Shown piece after piece: positions 34,157 through 43,521 of a DNA stretch of 64,000 bases. This DNA comes from Pseudomonas putida (GTDB lineage: Bacteria > Pseudomonadota > Gammaproteobacteria > Pseudomonadales > Pseudomonadaceae). Under the pieces are notes generated by a model. The model was not told the DNA's origin. It worked only from the letters and a program-made list of their open reading frames with translations, and made no database searches. The stretch lies in assembly GCF_028682455.1 (NCBI RefSeq), contig NZ_JANHLD010000004.1, positions 558,001-622,000 on the forward strand, read 5' to 3'. Numbering within the stretch: position 1 is the first letter of the stretch; each line of letters opens with the position of its first letter. Made by a program: the position numbers and the translations under genes.

Positions 34157-34591
34157 TCAGGACTTCTCGAGGTTGGCGAGAATGCGCGCGTGGACCTTCA
34201 TGCACACGCTCAGGTCTTCTTCGTCGACCCCGGTGAAGAGTTCGGCGCGCAAGGCATTGGCGATGGTTTCGATCTGTTCGATCAGCGGCTTGGCGGGCGG
34301 GCACAAATGGATTTTTTTTGCGCGGCGGTCTTCAAGGACAGCCTGGCGGCGCACCAGCCCCTGGGACTCAAGGCTGTCGAGCAGGCGGGCAAGGGTCGGG
34401 CCTTCAACGCCGACGCTCTGGGCGAGCTCGCGCTGGGTGGGCGCGTCGTCGAATCGGGCCAGGTGCAACAGCACCAGCCAACGCGCCTGGGACAGGTTGA
34501 GCCCGGCAAGGCGACGGTCCAGTTCGGCACGCCAGCCTCGGGACATCTGGGCTATCTGCATTCCGAAGCGGTGGTGGTCAGTCAACGGCAT
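34157..34591 (-). CDS. MarR family regulator
   Basis: A 144-residue winged-helix repressor (SQARWLVLLHLARFDDAPTQ, LAQSVGVEGPTLARLLDSLE, wing with DRRAKKIHL), similar to SlyA-type members. I start it at ATG 34591 (MPLTDHHRFG), the usual family N-terminus; ATG 34633 is in frame but would include the palindrome TTAGC-N2-GCTAA at 34618-34629 in the coding region. No regulated neighbour is obvious; recQ lies upstream in the same direction. Confidence 0.87.
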   Translation of the reverse strand: MPLTDHHRFGMQIAQMSRGWRAELDRRLAGLNLSQARWLVLLHLARFDDAPTQRELAQSVGVEGPTLARLLDSLESQGLVRRQAVLEDRRAKKIHLCPPAKPLIEQIETIANALRAELFTGVDEEDLSVCMKVHARILANLEKS

Positions 34592-34617
34592 AAAAAACTC
34601 ATCATCAGAACTAATTG

Positions 34618-34629
34618 TTAGCCAGCTAA
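34618..34629. promoter_or_regulatory. Palindrome, candidate MarR operator
   Basis: TTAGC-N2-GCTAA is a perfect 12-bp palindrome in AT-rich DNA just upstream of the MarR start, the usual place for an autoregulatory site of this family. Confidence 0.4.
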
Positions 34630-34708
34630 TCATGACCCTGCGTAACAGGCAAGGCTCATCAAGCCGCCAGCGACCCGGCAATCGTTAGAAATGATGACAA
34701 ATTCTGTA

Positions 34709-36844
34709 TTACATTTCGAATTCAGCGGCCAATGCTGCGCGCACGCAATACAACACGCCCTCGGGCACCCGCGTACCAAACTGCTCGGCGATGGCCGACA
34801 CAGGCGGTAGCTCGCCCTCGCCGTCGAGGAACGCATCCTGGACTTCGGCCAGCAGGTCTTCGGGCAGGTCCAGCGCCTGCTCCAGCGACAACTGCTGGCG
34901 GCCAATGGCTTCGGCCAGCATGCTGTAGACGTTCTTTTCGCTGCAGTTGAGCTGCCCGGCGATCTGCGCCGGGGTCATGCCGGCACGCGCAAGGCTGGTG
35001 AGCTCGTGGCGCAGGTCGGCCACCACCGGCGGCGCCTCGGCCGCGCCCCCCAATACTTCGAGGAAGGCTTCGCCGTAGCGCTCCAGCTTGCGCGCGCCCA
35101 CGCCACTGACCCGGCCCATTTCGCTGAGGCTGGTCGGCTGGCTGCGCAGCATCTCCAGCAGGGTCGAGTCGGGGAAAATGACGTACGGCGGCACGCCATG
35201 TTCTTCGGCCAGCTTGCGTCGCAAGGCACGCAAGGCTTCCCATTGTTCGCGCTCCTCGCCACGCACCAACTGGCTGGCCGGGCTGCCGCCACTGCTGCTG
35301 CCCTTGCTGCTGGTTTGCGGCTTGAGGTCGCGGCGCAGCTCCAGGCTGACTTCACCGCGCAGCAATGGCCGGCAGGTGTCGGAAAGACGCAGGCCGCCGT
35401 AGCCTTCCAGGTCGATATCGGCCAGTCCGCGCGCCACCAACTGGCGGAACAACGAACGCCACTCGCCTTCGGAGCGGTCCTTGCCGACACCGTACACCGC
35501 CAGTTTTTCATGTCCGAAGTTGCGGACCTTTTCGTTGTCGCGGCCCAGCAGCACATCCACCAGGTGGCCCACGCCATAGCGCTGGCCGGTACGGTAGATG
35601 GCCGACAACGCCTGGCGCGCAGGCTCGGTGGCGTCCCAGGTCTGCACACCGTCGATGCAGTTGTCGCAGTGCCCGCACGGCTGAAGCAGCTCTTCATCGA
35701 AGTAGTTGAGCAGGGTCTGCCGGCGGCAGCGGGTTTCTTCACACAGGGACAGCATGGCATCCAGCTTGTGCTGCTCGATGCGCTTGTGACGCTCGTCCCC
35801 TTCGGAGTTCTGCAGCATCTGCTTGAGCATCACCATGTCTTGCAGGCCGTAGGCCATCCAGGCATCGGCGGGCAGGCCATCACGGCCGGCGCGACCGGTT
35901 TCCTGATAGTAGGCTTCCAGCGACTTGGGCAGGTCCAGGTGGGCAACGAATCGCACGTTGGGCTTGTCGATGCCCATGCCGAAAGCGATGGTGGCAACCA
36001 TGATCAGGCCTTCCTCGTTGAGGAAGCGGCGCTGGTTGGCAGCGCGGGTCTCGGCCGGCAGGCCGGCATGGTAGGGCAATGCCGGAAACCCCTGGTCGCA
36101 CAGGTAGGCGGCCACATCGTCGACCTTCTTGCGCGACAGGCAGTAGACGATACCGGCGTTGCCACGCCGCTCACCGAGGAACGCCAGCAACTGCTTGCGC
36201 GGCTGCTCCTTGGGCACGATGCGATAGAAAATGTTCGGGCGGTCGAAGCTGGAAAGAAAGCGCTCGGCATTTTGCAGGTGCAGGCGCGTGACGATTTCTT
36301 CGCGGGTGCGCATGTCTGCCGTGGCGGTCAGGGCAATACGCGGCACATCGGGGAACAACTCGGCCAGTTGTCCCAGTTGCAGGTACTCGGGACGGAAGTC
36401 ATGGCCCCATTGCGAGACGCAGTGGGCCTCGTCGATGGCGAACAGGGCGATGTCCAGGGTACGCAGGAAGTCCAGCATGCGCGGCTGCACCAGGCGCTCC
36501 GGCGCAAGGTACAGCATTTTTACCTCACCGCGGCGAATGCGCCCGGCCAGGTCGCGCTGCTGTTCGGCGCTCAAGGTGGAGTTCAGCGAAGCGGCCGCCA
36601 CACCCAGCTCGTCGAGGGTCGCCACCTGGTCTTCCATCAGCGCGATCAGCGGCGACACCACCACTGCCAGGCCCGGCCGCAGCAGCGCCGGCACCTGGAA
36701 GCACAGGGACTTGCCGCCCCCGGTGGGCATCAGTACCAGCGCATCGCCACCCTTGGCCACGCGCTCGATGATCGCCCCCTGGCGCCCCCGAAAACTGTCA
36801 TAGCCGAAGATGTCCTTGAGGACGCGCTGAGCCTGTTCGAGCAT
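34709..36844 (-). CDS. recQ: ATP-dependent DNA helicase RecQ
   Basis: A 711-residue helicase: Walker A PTGGGKS, DEAH box IDEAHCVSQWGHDFRP, a helicase C domain with QETGRAGRDG, and a zinc site (CRRQ...CGHCDNC). A winged helix and an HRDC domain (about 515-595) follow. The last 110 residues add an HTH_40-type domain (SLARAGMTPAQIAGQLNCSE) that E. coli RecQ (about 610 residues) lacks. It acts in recombination repair and fork restart. The start at 36844 (MLEQAQRVLKD) has GGAG upstream; the frame is open further up without support. Confidence 0.95.
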   Translation of the reverse strand: MLEQAQRVLKDIFGYDSFRGRQGAIIERVAKGGDALVLMPTGGGKSLCFQVPALLRPGLAVVVSPLIALMEDQVATLDELGVAAASLNSTLSAEQQRDLAGRIRRGEVKMLYLAPERLVQPRMLDFLRTLDIALFAIDEAHCVSQWGHDFRPEYLQLGQLAELFPDVPRIALTATADMRTREEIVTRLHLQNAERFLSSFDRPNIFYRIVPKEQPRKQLLAFLGERRGNAGIVYCLSRKKVDDVAAYLCDQGFPALPYHAGLPAETRAANQRRFLNEEGLIMVATIAFGMGIDKPNVRFVAHLDLPKSLEAYYQETGRAGRDGLPADAWMAYGLQDMVMLKQMLQNSEGDERHKRIEQHKLDAMLSLCEETRCRRQTLLNYFDEELLQPCGHCDNCIDGVQTWDATEPARQALSAIYRTGQRYGVGHLVDVLLGRDNEKVRNFGHEKLAVYGVGKDRSEGEWRSLFRQLVARGLADIDLEGYGGLRLSDTCRPLLRGEVSLELRRDLKPQTSSKGSSSGGSPASQLVRGEEREQWEALRALRRKLAEEHGVPPYVIFPDSTLLEMLRSQPTSLSEMGRVSGVGARKLERYGEAFLEVLGGAAEAPPVVADLRHELTSLARAGMTPAQIAGQLNCSEKNVYSMLAEAIGRQQLSLEQALDLPEDLLAEVQDAFLDGEGELPPVSAIAEQFGTRVPEGVLYCVRAALAAEFEM

Positions 36845-37089
36845 AAAAACTCCAAAAATCGCAAAACCATCCTGGGCACAGGCTGGATGAAAACCTTCCC
36901 CGCCACACCTGAAAATGCGTAAGCGGCTTTTACCCGGGCCTTGCCATACGGGCGGCCTGGCGTAAAAGCGGGGCATTATACCGGAGCCTGCGGCTTCACA
37001 GGATGCTCTGCGATAGACGTCTTCCTTTGCCTCGATTGCGCTGCAAGGTGCTAGAATTCAGTATCGTTTATTCCCAAGGTAGCCCCGTA

Positions 37090-37677
37090 ATGTCCTTCGC
37101 CGAGCAATTGACCCGCCTGCAAGCCTTCCTCGACGCCGACGAGCTGCACGAAGAGGCGCTGGACTACGTTGCCGCCCACGGCTACATGACCGCGCTGTCG
37201 ATCTGCTCGGAACAGGTCCCTGACCGCGAATGGATCGACGCCCTGTTCGCCGAAGAGCCCCACTACGCGGACAACGCCCAGCGCGAAGAGATCGAGGGCA
37301 CCCTGCTCGCCCTCAAGGCGCACATTGCCCGCCAGCTGGCCAGCGACGAAGAGTTCGAGCTGCCATGCGACCTCGACCTGGGCGATGAGCCGGACGACTC
37401 CGACCTGCGCGGCTGGTGCATCGGCTTCATGGAAGGCGTGTTCCTGCGTGAAGAAGCCTGGTTCGAGTCGGCCGAAGAAGAAGTCAGCGAAATGCTCCTG
37501 CCGATCATGGTCGGTTCCGGCCTGTTCGATGAACAACCCGAGTTCGCCGACATCGCCAGCGATGCCAACCTGATGGACGACATGATCGTGCAGATCCCCG
37601 AGGCGCTGACCGCGCTGTACCTGCTGCTGCACGCACCAGACGAAAAACCGGCCCTGCTCAAACCCCGCCACCACTGA
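37090..37677 (+). CDS. YecA/UPF0149 family protein
   Basis: A 195-residue acidic, mostly helical protein of the YecA/YgfB family (LRGWCIGFMEGVFLREEAW is the conserved core). It lacks the C-terminal SEC-C zinc motif found in longer members. YgfB-type proteins have been linked to regulation and envelope traits, but no biochemical role is established. ATG 37090 follows AAGG. It is followed 10 bases later by a DUF454 gene, so probably co-transcribed. Confidence 0.88.
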   Translation: MSFAEQLTRLQAFLDADELHEEALDYVAAHGYMTALSICSEQVPDREWIDALFAEEPHYADNAQREEIEGTLLALKAHIARQLASDEEFELPCDLDLGDEPDDSDLRGWCIGFMEGVFLREEAWFESAEEEVSEMLLPIMVGSGLFDEQPEFADIASDANLMDDMIVQIPEALTALYLLLHAPDEKPALLKPRHH

Positions 37678-37687
37678 GTTGGCGTCG

Positions 37688-38053
37688 ATGCGCTACCTGC
37701 TGCTGGCCATCGGCTGGCTCAGCGTCGCGCTGGGGGTGATCGGTATTTTCCTGCCGGTGTTGCCGACCACCCCTTTCCTGCTCCTTGCTGCGGCTTGCTT
37801 TGCCCGTAGCTCTCCGCGCTTTCATGATTGGCTGATCAACCACCCACGGCTTGGGCCATGGATTCGCGACTACCTCAGTGGCGAAGGTATTCCGCTCAAG
37901 GGCAAGGTCTACGCAATCGGGCTGATGTGGCTGAGCATCGGCTTGTCGTGCTACCTGGTGCCCCTGGTGTGGGCACGCGGGTTCATGCTGACCAGTGCGG
38001 TACTGGTCAGCATCTACATCTTGCGGCAGAAGACGCTGCGTCGGCCTTCATGA
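37688..38053 (+). CDS. DUF454 (YbaN-like) membrane protein
   Basis: A 121-residue inner-membrane protein with three to four hydrophobic segments and the family core GVIGIFLPVLPTTPFLLLAAACFARSSPRFHDWL. Function unknown. The ATG at 37688 is preferred over an in-frame TTG at 37679. A single REP copy follows it. Confidence 0.88.
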   Translation: MRYLLLAIGWLSVALGVIGIFLPVLPTTPFLLLAAACFARSSPRFHDWLINHPRLGPWIRDYLSGEGIPLKGKVYAIGLMWLSIGLSCYLVPLVWARGFMLTSAVLVSIYILRQKTLRRPS

Positions 38054-38056
38054 GCA

Positions 38057-38080
38057 TCGCGGGGCAAGCCCGCACCCACA
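38057..38080. repeat. Single REP copy
   Basis: TCGCGGGGCAAGCCCGC followed by ACCCAC, one REP unit without an inverted partner, between the DUF454 gene and the 3' end of the adhesin. Confidence 0.75.
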
Positions 38081-38084
38081 GAAT

Positions 38085-39113
38085 TCAGACCGTATCCACC
38101 TTCAACGAATGATCATTGAGCATGCCGTTGATGATGGTCGCGGTGTCCTGCCCTGCTGCAATCACCCCTCCCGCACCCGCCGTCACTCCGTAATGCTGGG
38201 CCAGGTTGACCCCCGTCAGGTCGATCGTCTGCACCGGCGCCGCCCCCGCCACGGCACTGACCTCGATGGTCGACACGACTCCCGCGCCACTGCCGGTGAC
38301 CTTGAAGTGCAAGTAATCATCCAGCGACGCCGACGTCGCACTCTCGCCCTGCAGCAATTGTGAAAGGTCGAGCCGGTCTGTCCCCGGGGTGAAATCGGTG
38401 ACCACATCATGGCCATTATTGCCTTGCTGCCAGAGGAAGGTGTCGCTACCAGTGCCGCCTGTGAGGGTGTTGTTGCCAGGCCCGCCGATCAGCACATCGT
38501 CTGCACCGCCACCAATCAGGGTGTCGTTGCCCAGTCCACCTTTGAGCAGGTTGGCCATGTCATTACCGGTCAGGGTGTCGTTGTAGTCGGAGCCGACAAG
38601 GTTCTCGATGCCGGTCAGCGTATCGGTACCTGCACCCAAGGTATTCTGCGCGCCATCGATAGCCAGGCTGACCGTAACGCCACTGGCCGCGCCCGCATAA
38701 CTGGCGGTATCAATGCCCGCGCCGCCATCGAGCAGGTCGTTTCCGGCACCGCCGATCAGCAAGTCGTTGCCATCGCTTCCGTGCAGTGAGTCGTCGCCGT
38801 CGCCGCCGATCAGCACATCGTTGCCGGCCCCGGCATTGAGCGTGTCGTTGCCGGCGCCCGCCAGCAAGGTGTCACTGCCGTCGGTACCGGTAAGAGTGCT
38901 GCCAGCGTGGTAGGTGATGTCGACGTTGCCGGTGGTACTGCCGCCGTGGCCGTCGCTGACGGTGTAGGTCCCGTTGTACACCTCCTGCTGCGCCTCGGAG
39001 TAGTCGACAGTCATGGTCAGGTTGTAGAACTCGGCCGCGTTGACATTGGTCCCGGTGGTGTTGGCCTGGTTGACCACATGAATGCTGTAGACCCCATCAT
39101 GGCCGGGCGTGAA
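38085..39113 (-). pseudogene. C-terminal part of LapA-like adhesin (RTX repeats, type I secretion signal), cut off by an in-frame TGA
   Basis: 342 sense codons continue in exactly the same frame as the adhesin gene upstream, directly after TGA at 39116-39114. The segment begins FTPGHDGVYSIHVVNQ and has about eight RTX nonapeptides of the GGxGxDxLx type in two blocks. It ends in the C-terminal target domain typical of large type I-secreted adhesins (TDRLDLSQLLQGE ... DHSLKVDTV). The first in-frame start-like codon is GTG 39077, with no ribosome site, so independent translation is unlikely. Without it the upstream part cannot be exported. Read as one gene, the whole is 38085-43007. Confidence 0.8.
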
Positions 39114-42100
39114 TCAGGTCCCCCTGAACACTGGTGCATAGCTGCCCGTCGCATCCTTCCACTGCATCAGGATGTGCCCATCTGCAACGTCATGGTTGAG
39201 CGTGAGTTTCTCGCCCTTCTTCAAGGTAACGGTCAACACGTCTTCATCGTTGGCGCTGCTCGTGGAGACGGCGCCCAGGTAGCCGTTGACAATCAAGGCT
39301 GCGGTCGTGACGTTGGCCGCGCCCCTGAAGGCACTGCGGTCCAGGGACTTCTCGCGGTTGCCGGAACTGCTGCTGGTGCCGTCGAAGTCGATCTGCTGCG
39401 GTGCCGCGTTGGTTACCGTGAAGCCCGCGCCCTTAGCCACCCAGCCGGTGTTGAACGAGGCAGGCCCGGTGCTGAGCCGATCGTTGTCCGCATCGCTGTC
39501 GTTGGCCAGCAAGGCCTCGGCCGGCAACACAATCGTGCTGGAAAGAATGTTGGTGATGATGTGGTCGGCCCCCGACACCGGCGCCGTATTGCCGTGGACA
39601 TTCACCGTGAGGTTGGCGCTGCTCAGGTCACCATCGTTGTCGCTGGCGGTGAAGCCGATCGTTTCCGTGCGCGTCGTGCCGTTGTCCTTGGGTGGCGTGT
39701 AGGTGAACTCACCGGTGTCCATGTCCACCACCAAGGTGCCGCCCATCACTGTCTTGATATTGAAGGTGTTGGTGGAGGTGTCGAACGTGCCCCGATCCGT
39801 GCCCGAGGCGGTGTAGCTGCCTTGTCCGTTGTTGGCCTTGGGATCGTAGGTGTAGGTGGTGCCATCGACCAGCAACGACTTGATGAAACCGCCATCGGCG
39901 CCGAAGTGCCCATCCGTCATCAGGCTGCCGGTGATCGGCGTGCCCTGGACCGTGCCCGACAACACCTGGTTGAGAATACTCAGGTCGGTGACCACCACGG
40001 CATTGGTGTCGGTATGGGTGCTGCCATCGTAGGCCAACGGGTTGAGGTTACTGACGTTGACGCCATTGCCCAGGCCGATGGCGTAGGTCTTGATCCCGTT
40101 GTCGTCCAGGAATGTCTTCCAGGCAGCCTCCTCCTGCGCGTCTATTCCACGGGAGGCGGGGGTCGGGTCACCGTCAGAGAAGAAGTAGCCCACGTTTTGC
40201 GCACCGGCGATCTTGCCCCCGGTCACGAATGCATTCTGCGCCTGGGCTACCGCTGCGTCGTAGTTGGTGGTGCCGCCGGCATTGAGCCCGGCGACATAAC
40301 TCTTGGCTTCGGCGACCGTGAGCCAGATAGTTGAAGGCGCCGACGCGTTGGTTCCGAAGGTGACGATCTGGACTTTGACATCGCCCATCTCATCGTACTT
40401 GTCGAGCAAGGTATTGATCGCCTGCTTGGACAGTTGCAAGCGCGTCAGCCCGTTCACCCCGGATAGCTCGTTCATGCTGCTGGACACATCAATGATCAGC
40501 AGCAGGTTTGAGTCGACCTGCCCCGGCGTGATCGAGCGCTCGGCGCCCACCACCGCAGGCACATCATCGACGATGGTCACATCCAGGCTGGCGTTGGCCG
40601 AGCTGCCGTCACTGTCGGTTGCCGTGACAGGGATGCTGTCAAACAGGTTGTTCACGCCGCCGGCATCCGGATGGCTCTCGTTATCCAGCAAGGTGTAGGT
40701 GTAACTGACCACGCCCGTACTGGGGTTGTAGCCGGTGATGGTCAGCGAATTGCCCAGCGGCGTGGTGCCCGATTGCGGGAAATTGCTGACCACCCCATTG
40801 CTGACCACGCTGATGCCCCCCACGACCAGGGATTGCAGGCCATCGGGCGCTGTCACGGTAAAGGTTCCCGAACGGGTTAGCGCCGAGGCGTCCGGGCTGC
40901 TGCCATCGCTGAGGTTTTTCTCGTAGACGGTGTGTTCGCCACCCGTCACATCCAGGCCATTGATCACCACCGGGTTGTCCAGGTTGCTGACGTTCAGCAC
41001 CAGGCTGGCGCTGCTGGTATCGCCATCGGCGTCCGTCAGCGTGTAGGTGAAGGTATCTACACCCGTTCCGCCGCCGTGCAGGTTGATGAAGTCCGGATCG
41101 GTAGTGTTCAGGGTGTAGGTATAGGTACCGTCGGCAGCCAGCACCAGGGTGCCGTACTTGCCGGTGAAGGTGCCCGGGGTGATTGGGCCAGCCATTCGGT
41201 CGGCGCCCTGCACGTCGTTATCCAGGACGCTTCCGGTAAGAGTCTTCAGGGTCTCGGTGGCCGTCTGCGAATTGGTGTCATCGACAGCGGTCGGGATGTC
41301 GTCGACGATGTTCACGTCAATGCTGCCACTGGCAGCGCTGCCGTCCGTATCGGTGACCACCACCGCGAAGCTTTCGCCGAGCGTGTTGGCCCCTGCGCCA
41401 GTGGCATGGGCTTCGTTATCGCCCAGGGTGTAGCTGTAGGTGACCACGCCCGTGGCGGCGTCGTAGCCGGTGATGGTCAGGGTGTTACCCAGCGGGGTGT
41501 TGATCACTTGCGGCAAGCCGTTGGCTACCCCGCCCGTGATCACGCTGACGCCATGCACCGTCATGCTCTGCACGCCATCCGGGGCAGTGATGGTGAAGCT
41601 GCCGGTCTGGGTCAGGGATGCGGGACTCGGGGCGCTGCCGTCACCGAGGTTCTTCTCGTAGACCGTCAGCTCGCCACCGTTCAAGTCCAGGCCATTGAGG
41701 GTGACCGGGTCGTTGAGGTTGCTGACGTTGAGCACCAGGTTGGCGGTGCTGGTATCGCCATCGGCATCCGTCAGCGTGTAGGTGAAGCTCTCGACACCGT
41801 TGCCGCCCCCGTGCAGGTTGATGAAATCGGGATCGGTGGTGTTCAGGGTGTAGGTGTAGGTACCGTCGGCAGCCAGCACCAGGGTGCCGTACTTGCCGGC
41901 GAAGGTGCCGGCGGTGATCGGCCCGGTGCTCACCCGGTCGGCGCCCTGTACGTCATTGGTCAGCACATTGCCGGTCAGGGTCAGTTGGTTTTCCGTTGCG
42001 GTCACCGCGTTGCTGTCACCTGCGGCCTGGGGCACATCGTCGATGACGGTGACATCCAGGGAGCCGCTGGCCACATCGCCATCGGTATCGCTGACCAGCA

Positions 42101-43007
42101 CCACAAAACTTTCACCCAGGCCGTTGGTGCCACCGCCAGCTGCATGCGCTTCGGCACCAGTCAGCGTATAGCTGTAGCTGACCACGCCGGTGGCCGCGTC
42201 ATAGCCGGTAATGGTCAGGACATTGCCAAGCCCGGTGGCAATGGACTGCCCCACACCGGTCACCGCGCCTGCCGTCACCACATTGATGCCACCGACATTG
42301 AGGTTGAACACCCCGTCTTGCGCGACCACGGTGAAGCTGCCGACCTGGGTCAGGGCCGCCGCATTGCTCGCCGAACCCTGTGCCAGGTTGGCCTCGTTCA
42401 AGGTCAGCTCGCCACCGCCCACCGCCAGGCCTTCGATACTGACCGGGTTATCCACGGGCGGTTCGACTGGCGGCAGCACTAGCGGCGCGTCATTGTTATT
42501 GATCAAACCGACATCCAGCTCCGCCAGCTCCGGAAAGCCGTTGAAGCCCGCCGTCGGAAAGCCGATGACCGGATCGACTCGTCCGGCCACTTCAGTGAGC
42601 AGTACAAAGGAGTGACCGCCACCCACGGCACCCGGTGCCCCGCCACTGCCTGGGCCTGCGGCTGTGGGGTCGGCTTCCTGGCTGGGGTCGACGCCGGAGG
42701 CGATCGCTTGCTGGAGTTTTTCCACATCGGTCAGTTGCGCCTGGCTCGGCGTCAGCGCCTCGGGGGTGTCTACATGGGCTGCGCGGTTGGCCAGCAGATC
42801 GGCCGAGAGCTGCAGGCTGCTGCCACGTCCCAGCGTCAGCTCGGCGCCATTTTGCAGGTGAACGGCCACGGCACCCGCAACACCTGTATCCAGCTGCTCG
42901 CCGACAAACAGCCGGTCCCCTTCGGCCAGCGCCCGACGTGTGCCGTCGCTGGCTACCGCAAAGACTTCTCCGACTATTTTGCTGACGACACCGATTAATT
43001 TGGCCAT
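39114..43007 (-). CDS. LapA-like giant adhesin, N-terminal 1297 residues (ends at premature TGA)
   Basis: Domains in order: LapA-type retention module (1-105, MAKLIGVVSKIVGEVFAVAS), linker with the LapG-type cleavage motif TAAG at 115-118, and three repeats of about 244 residues starting near 189, 434 and 678. Each repeat has GLGxxLTITGYDAATGVVSYSY- and DGTYTYTLNTTDPDFINLH-like blocks. A von Willebrand A domain (about 830-1015, MIDAS DVSSS at 840-844) and further Ig-like segments follow. Such proteins are held in the outer membrane by the retention module to build biofilms and are released by LapG. GGAGAG precedes ATG 43007. The product would stop at ...YAPVFRGT, before the RTX and secretion region at 38085-39113. 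Large ORFs on the opposite strand are shadows of the repeats. Confidence 0.88.
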   Translation of the reverse strand: MAKLIGVVSKIVGEVFAVASDGTRRALAEGDRLFVGEQLDTGVAGAVAVHLQNGAELTLGRGSSLQLSADLLANRAAHVDTPEALTPSQAQLTDVEKLQQAIASGVDPSQEADPTAAGPGSGGAPGAVGGGHSFVLLTEVAGRVDPVIGFPTAGFNGFPELAELDVGLINNNDAPLVLPPVEPPVDNPVSIEGLAVGGGELTLNEANLAQGSASNAAALTQVGSFTVVAQDGVFNLNVGGINVVTAGAVTGVGQSIATGLGNVLTITGYDAATGVVSYSYTLTGAEAHAAGGGTNGLGESFVVLVSDTDGDVASGSLDVTVIDDVPQAAGDSNAVTATENQLTLTGNVLTNDVQGADRVSTGPITAGTFAGKYGTLVLAADGTYTYTLNTTDPDFINLHGGGNGVESFTYTLTDADGDTSTANLVLNVSNLNDPVTLNGLDLNGGELTVYEKNLGDGSAPSPASLTQTGSFTITAPDGVQSMTVHGVSVITGGVANGLPQVINTPLGNTLTITGYDAATGVVTYSYTLGDNEAHATGAGANTLGESFAVVVTDTDGSAASGSIDVNIVDDIPTAVDDTNSQTATETLKTLTGSVLDNDVQGADRMAGPITPGTFTGKYGTLVLAADGTYTYTLNTTDPDFINLHGGGTGVDTFTYTLTDADGDTSSASLVLNVSNLDNPVVINGLDVTGGEHTVYEKNLSDGSSPDASALTRSGTFTVTAPDGLQSLVVGGISVVSNGVVSNFPQSGTTPLGNSLTITGYNPSTGVVSYTYTLLDNESHPDAGGVNNLFDSIPVTATDSDGSSANASLDVTIVDDVPAVVGAERSITPGQVDSNLLLIIDVSSSMNELSGVNGLTRLQLSKQAINTLLDKYDEMGDVKVQIVTFGTNASAPSTIWLTVAEAKSYVAGLNAGGTTNYDAAVAQAQNAFVTGGKIAGAQNVGYFFSDGDPTPASRGIDAQEEAAWKTFLDDNGIKTYAIGLGNGVNVSNLNPLAYDGSTHTDTNAVVVTDLSILNQVLSGTVQGTPITGSLMTDGHFGADGGFIKSLLVDGTTYTYDPKANNGQGSYTASGTDRGTFDTSTNTFNIKTVMGGTLVVDMDTGEFTYTPPKDNGTTRTETIGFTASDNDGDLSSANLTVNVHGNTAPVSGADHIITNILSSTIVLPAEALLANDSDADNDRLSTGPASFNTGWVAKGAGFTVTNAAPQQIDFDGTSSSSGNREKSLDRSAFRGAANVTTAALIVNGYLGAVSTSSANDEDVLTVTLKKGEKLTLNHDVADGHILMQWKDATGSYAPVFRGT

Positions 43008-43468
43008 GAGCGCTCTCCTGGGCTGCCGAACGTTTTCACAGGAAGGTGCTTTGAATCTCGCGTGGAAGGCCCACCAAGACTGCCTTGGGCCAAACTCCGG
43101 AATGCGCTGCCAGCGCACGCGGATTGCCCTGCAATCAACGCGTCGCTGGCAGTGACCCGGTGTAAGTGGAAAAGCCATCTGGCCATTTGGCATCTGCCAA
43201 AAAATTGTCGCCAGTTACAGCCTCTCCTCCATCCCCACCGCTACATCCGTGCCCTTTGCTGCAAAAGTTTCTTGAACTTTCTCAGGTGCCCGGAAATACA
43301 GACTGGCGTTAATTTCGACAGGGCGCCTGATATGAACAATGTCTCGGATTCCTTAGACCGCATAAGTTTTTTTTCGCATAACCCTTATGAAAAAATCTTC
43401 TTAGCTGGGCTTATAAATGTTCTTAGCTCTCTTGTTACAAGCCTGAAACGGTTTGAGCTTAAAAATCC

Positions 43469-43482
43469 GTCAATTTTATGGC
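43469..43482. promoter_or_regulatory. Weak FleQ-like site in adhesin/exporter divergent spacer
   Basis: GTCAATTTTATGGC agrees with the FleQ consensus GTCaNTAAAtTGAC at 9 of 13 defined positions. It lies 40 bases before the exporter operon. The 514-bp spacer (43008-43521) is AT-rich in its right half and must hold both divergent promoters. I see no gene in it. Confidence 0.25.
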
Positions 43483-43521
43483 GACAGCAATACCTTATTA
43501 GAAATCAGGGAGAAGTACCCC

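Noticed and set aside
39114..39116. TGA in the adhesin as a selenocysteine codon
   Set aside because: I see no obvious SECIS-like hairpin after it, the position is in a surface repeat with no redox context, and such adhesins are not selenoproteins.
40900..42100. Repeated DNA blocks in the adhesin as a CRISPR array
   Set aside because: The repeats are about 730 bp long, coding, in frame, and have no short unit-spacer structure.
38907..42482. Two long plus-strand ORFs (475 and 516 codons) opposite the adhesin gene
   Set aside because: They are antisense shadows of the adhesin repeats: their proteins are repetitive Val/Gly/Asp/Arg-rich mirror images with no domain, and there is no ribosome site.
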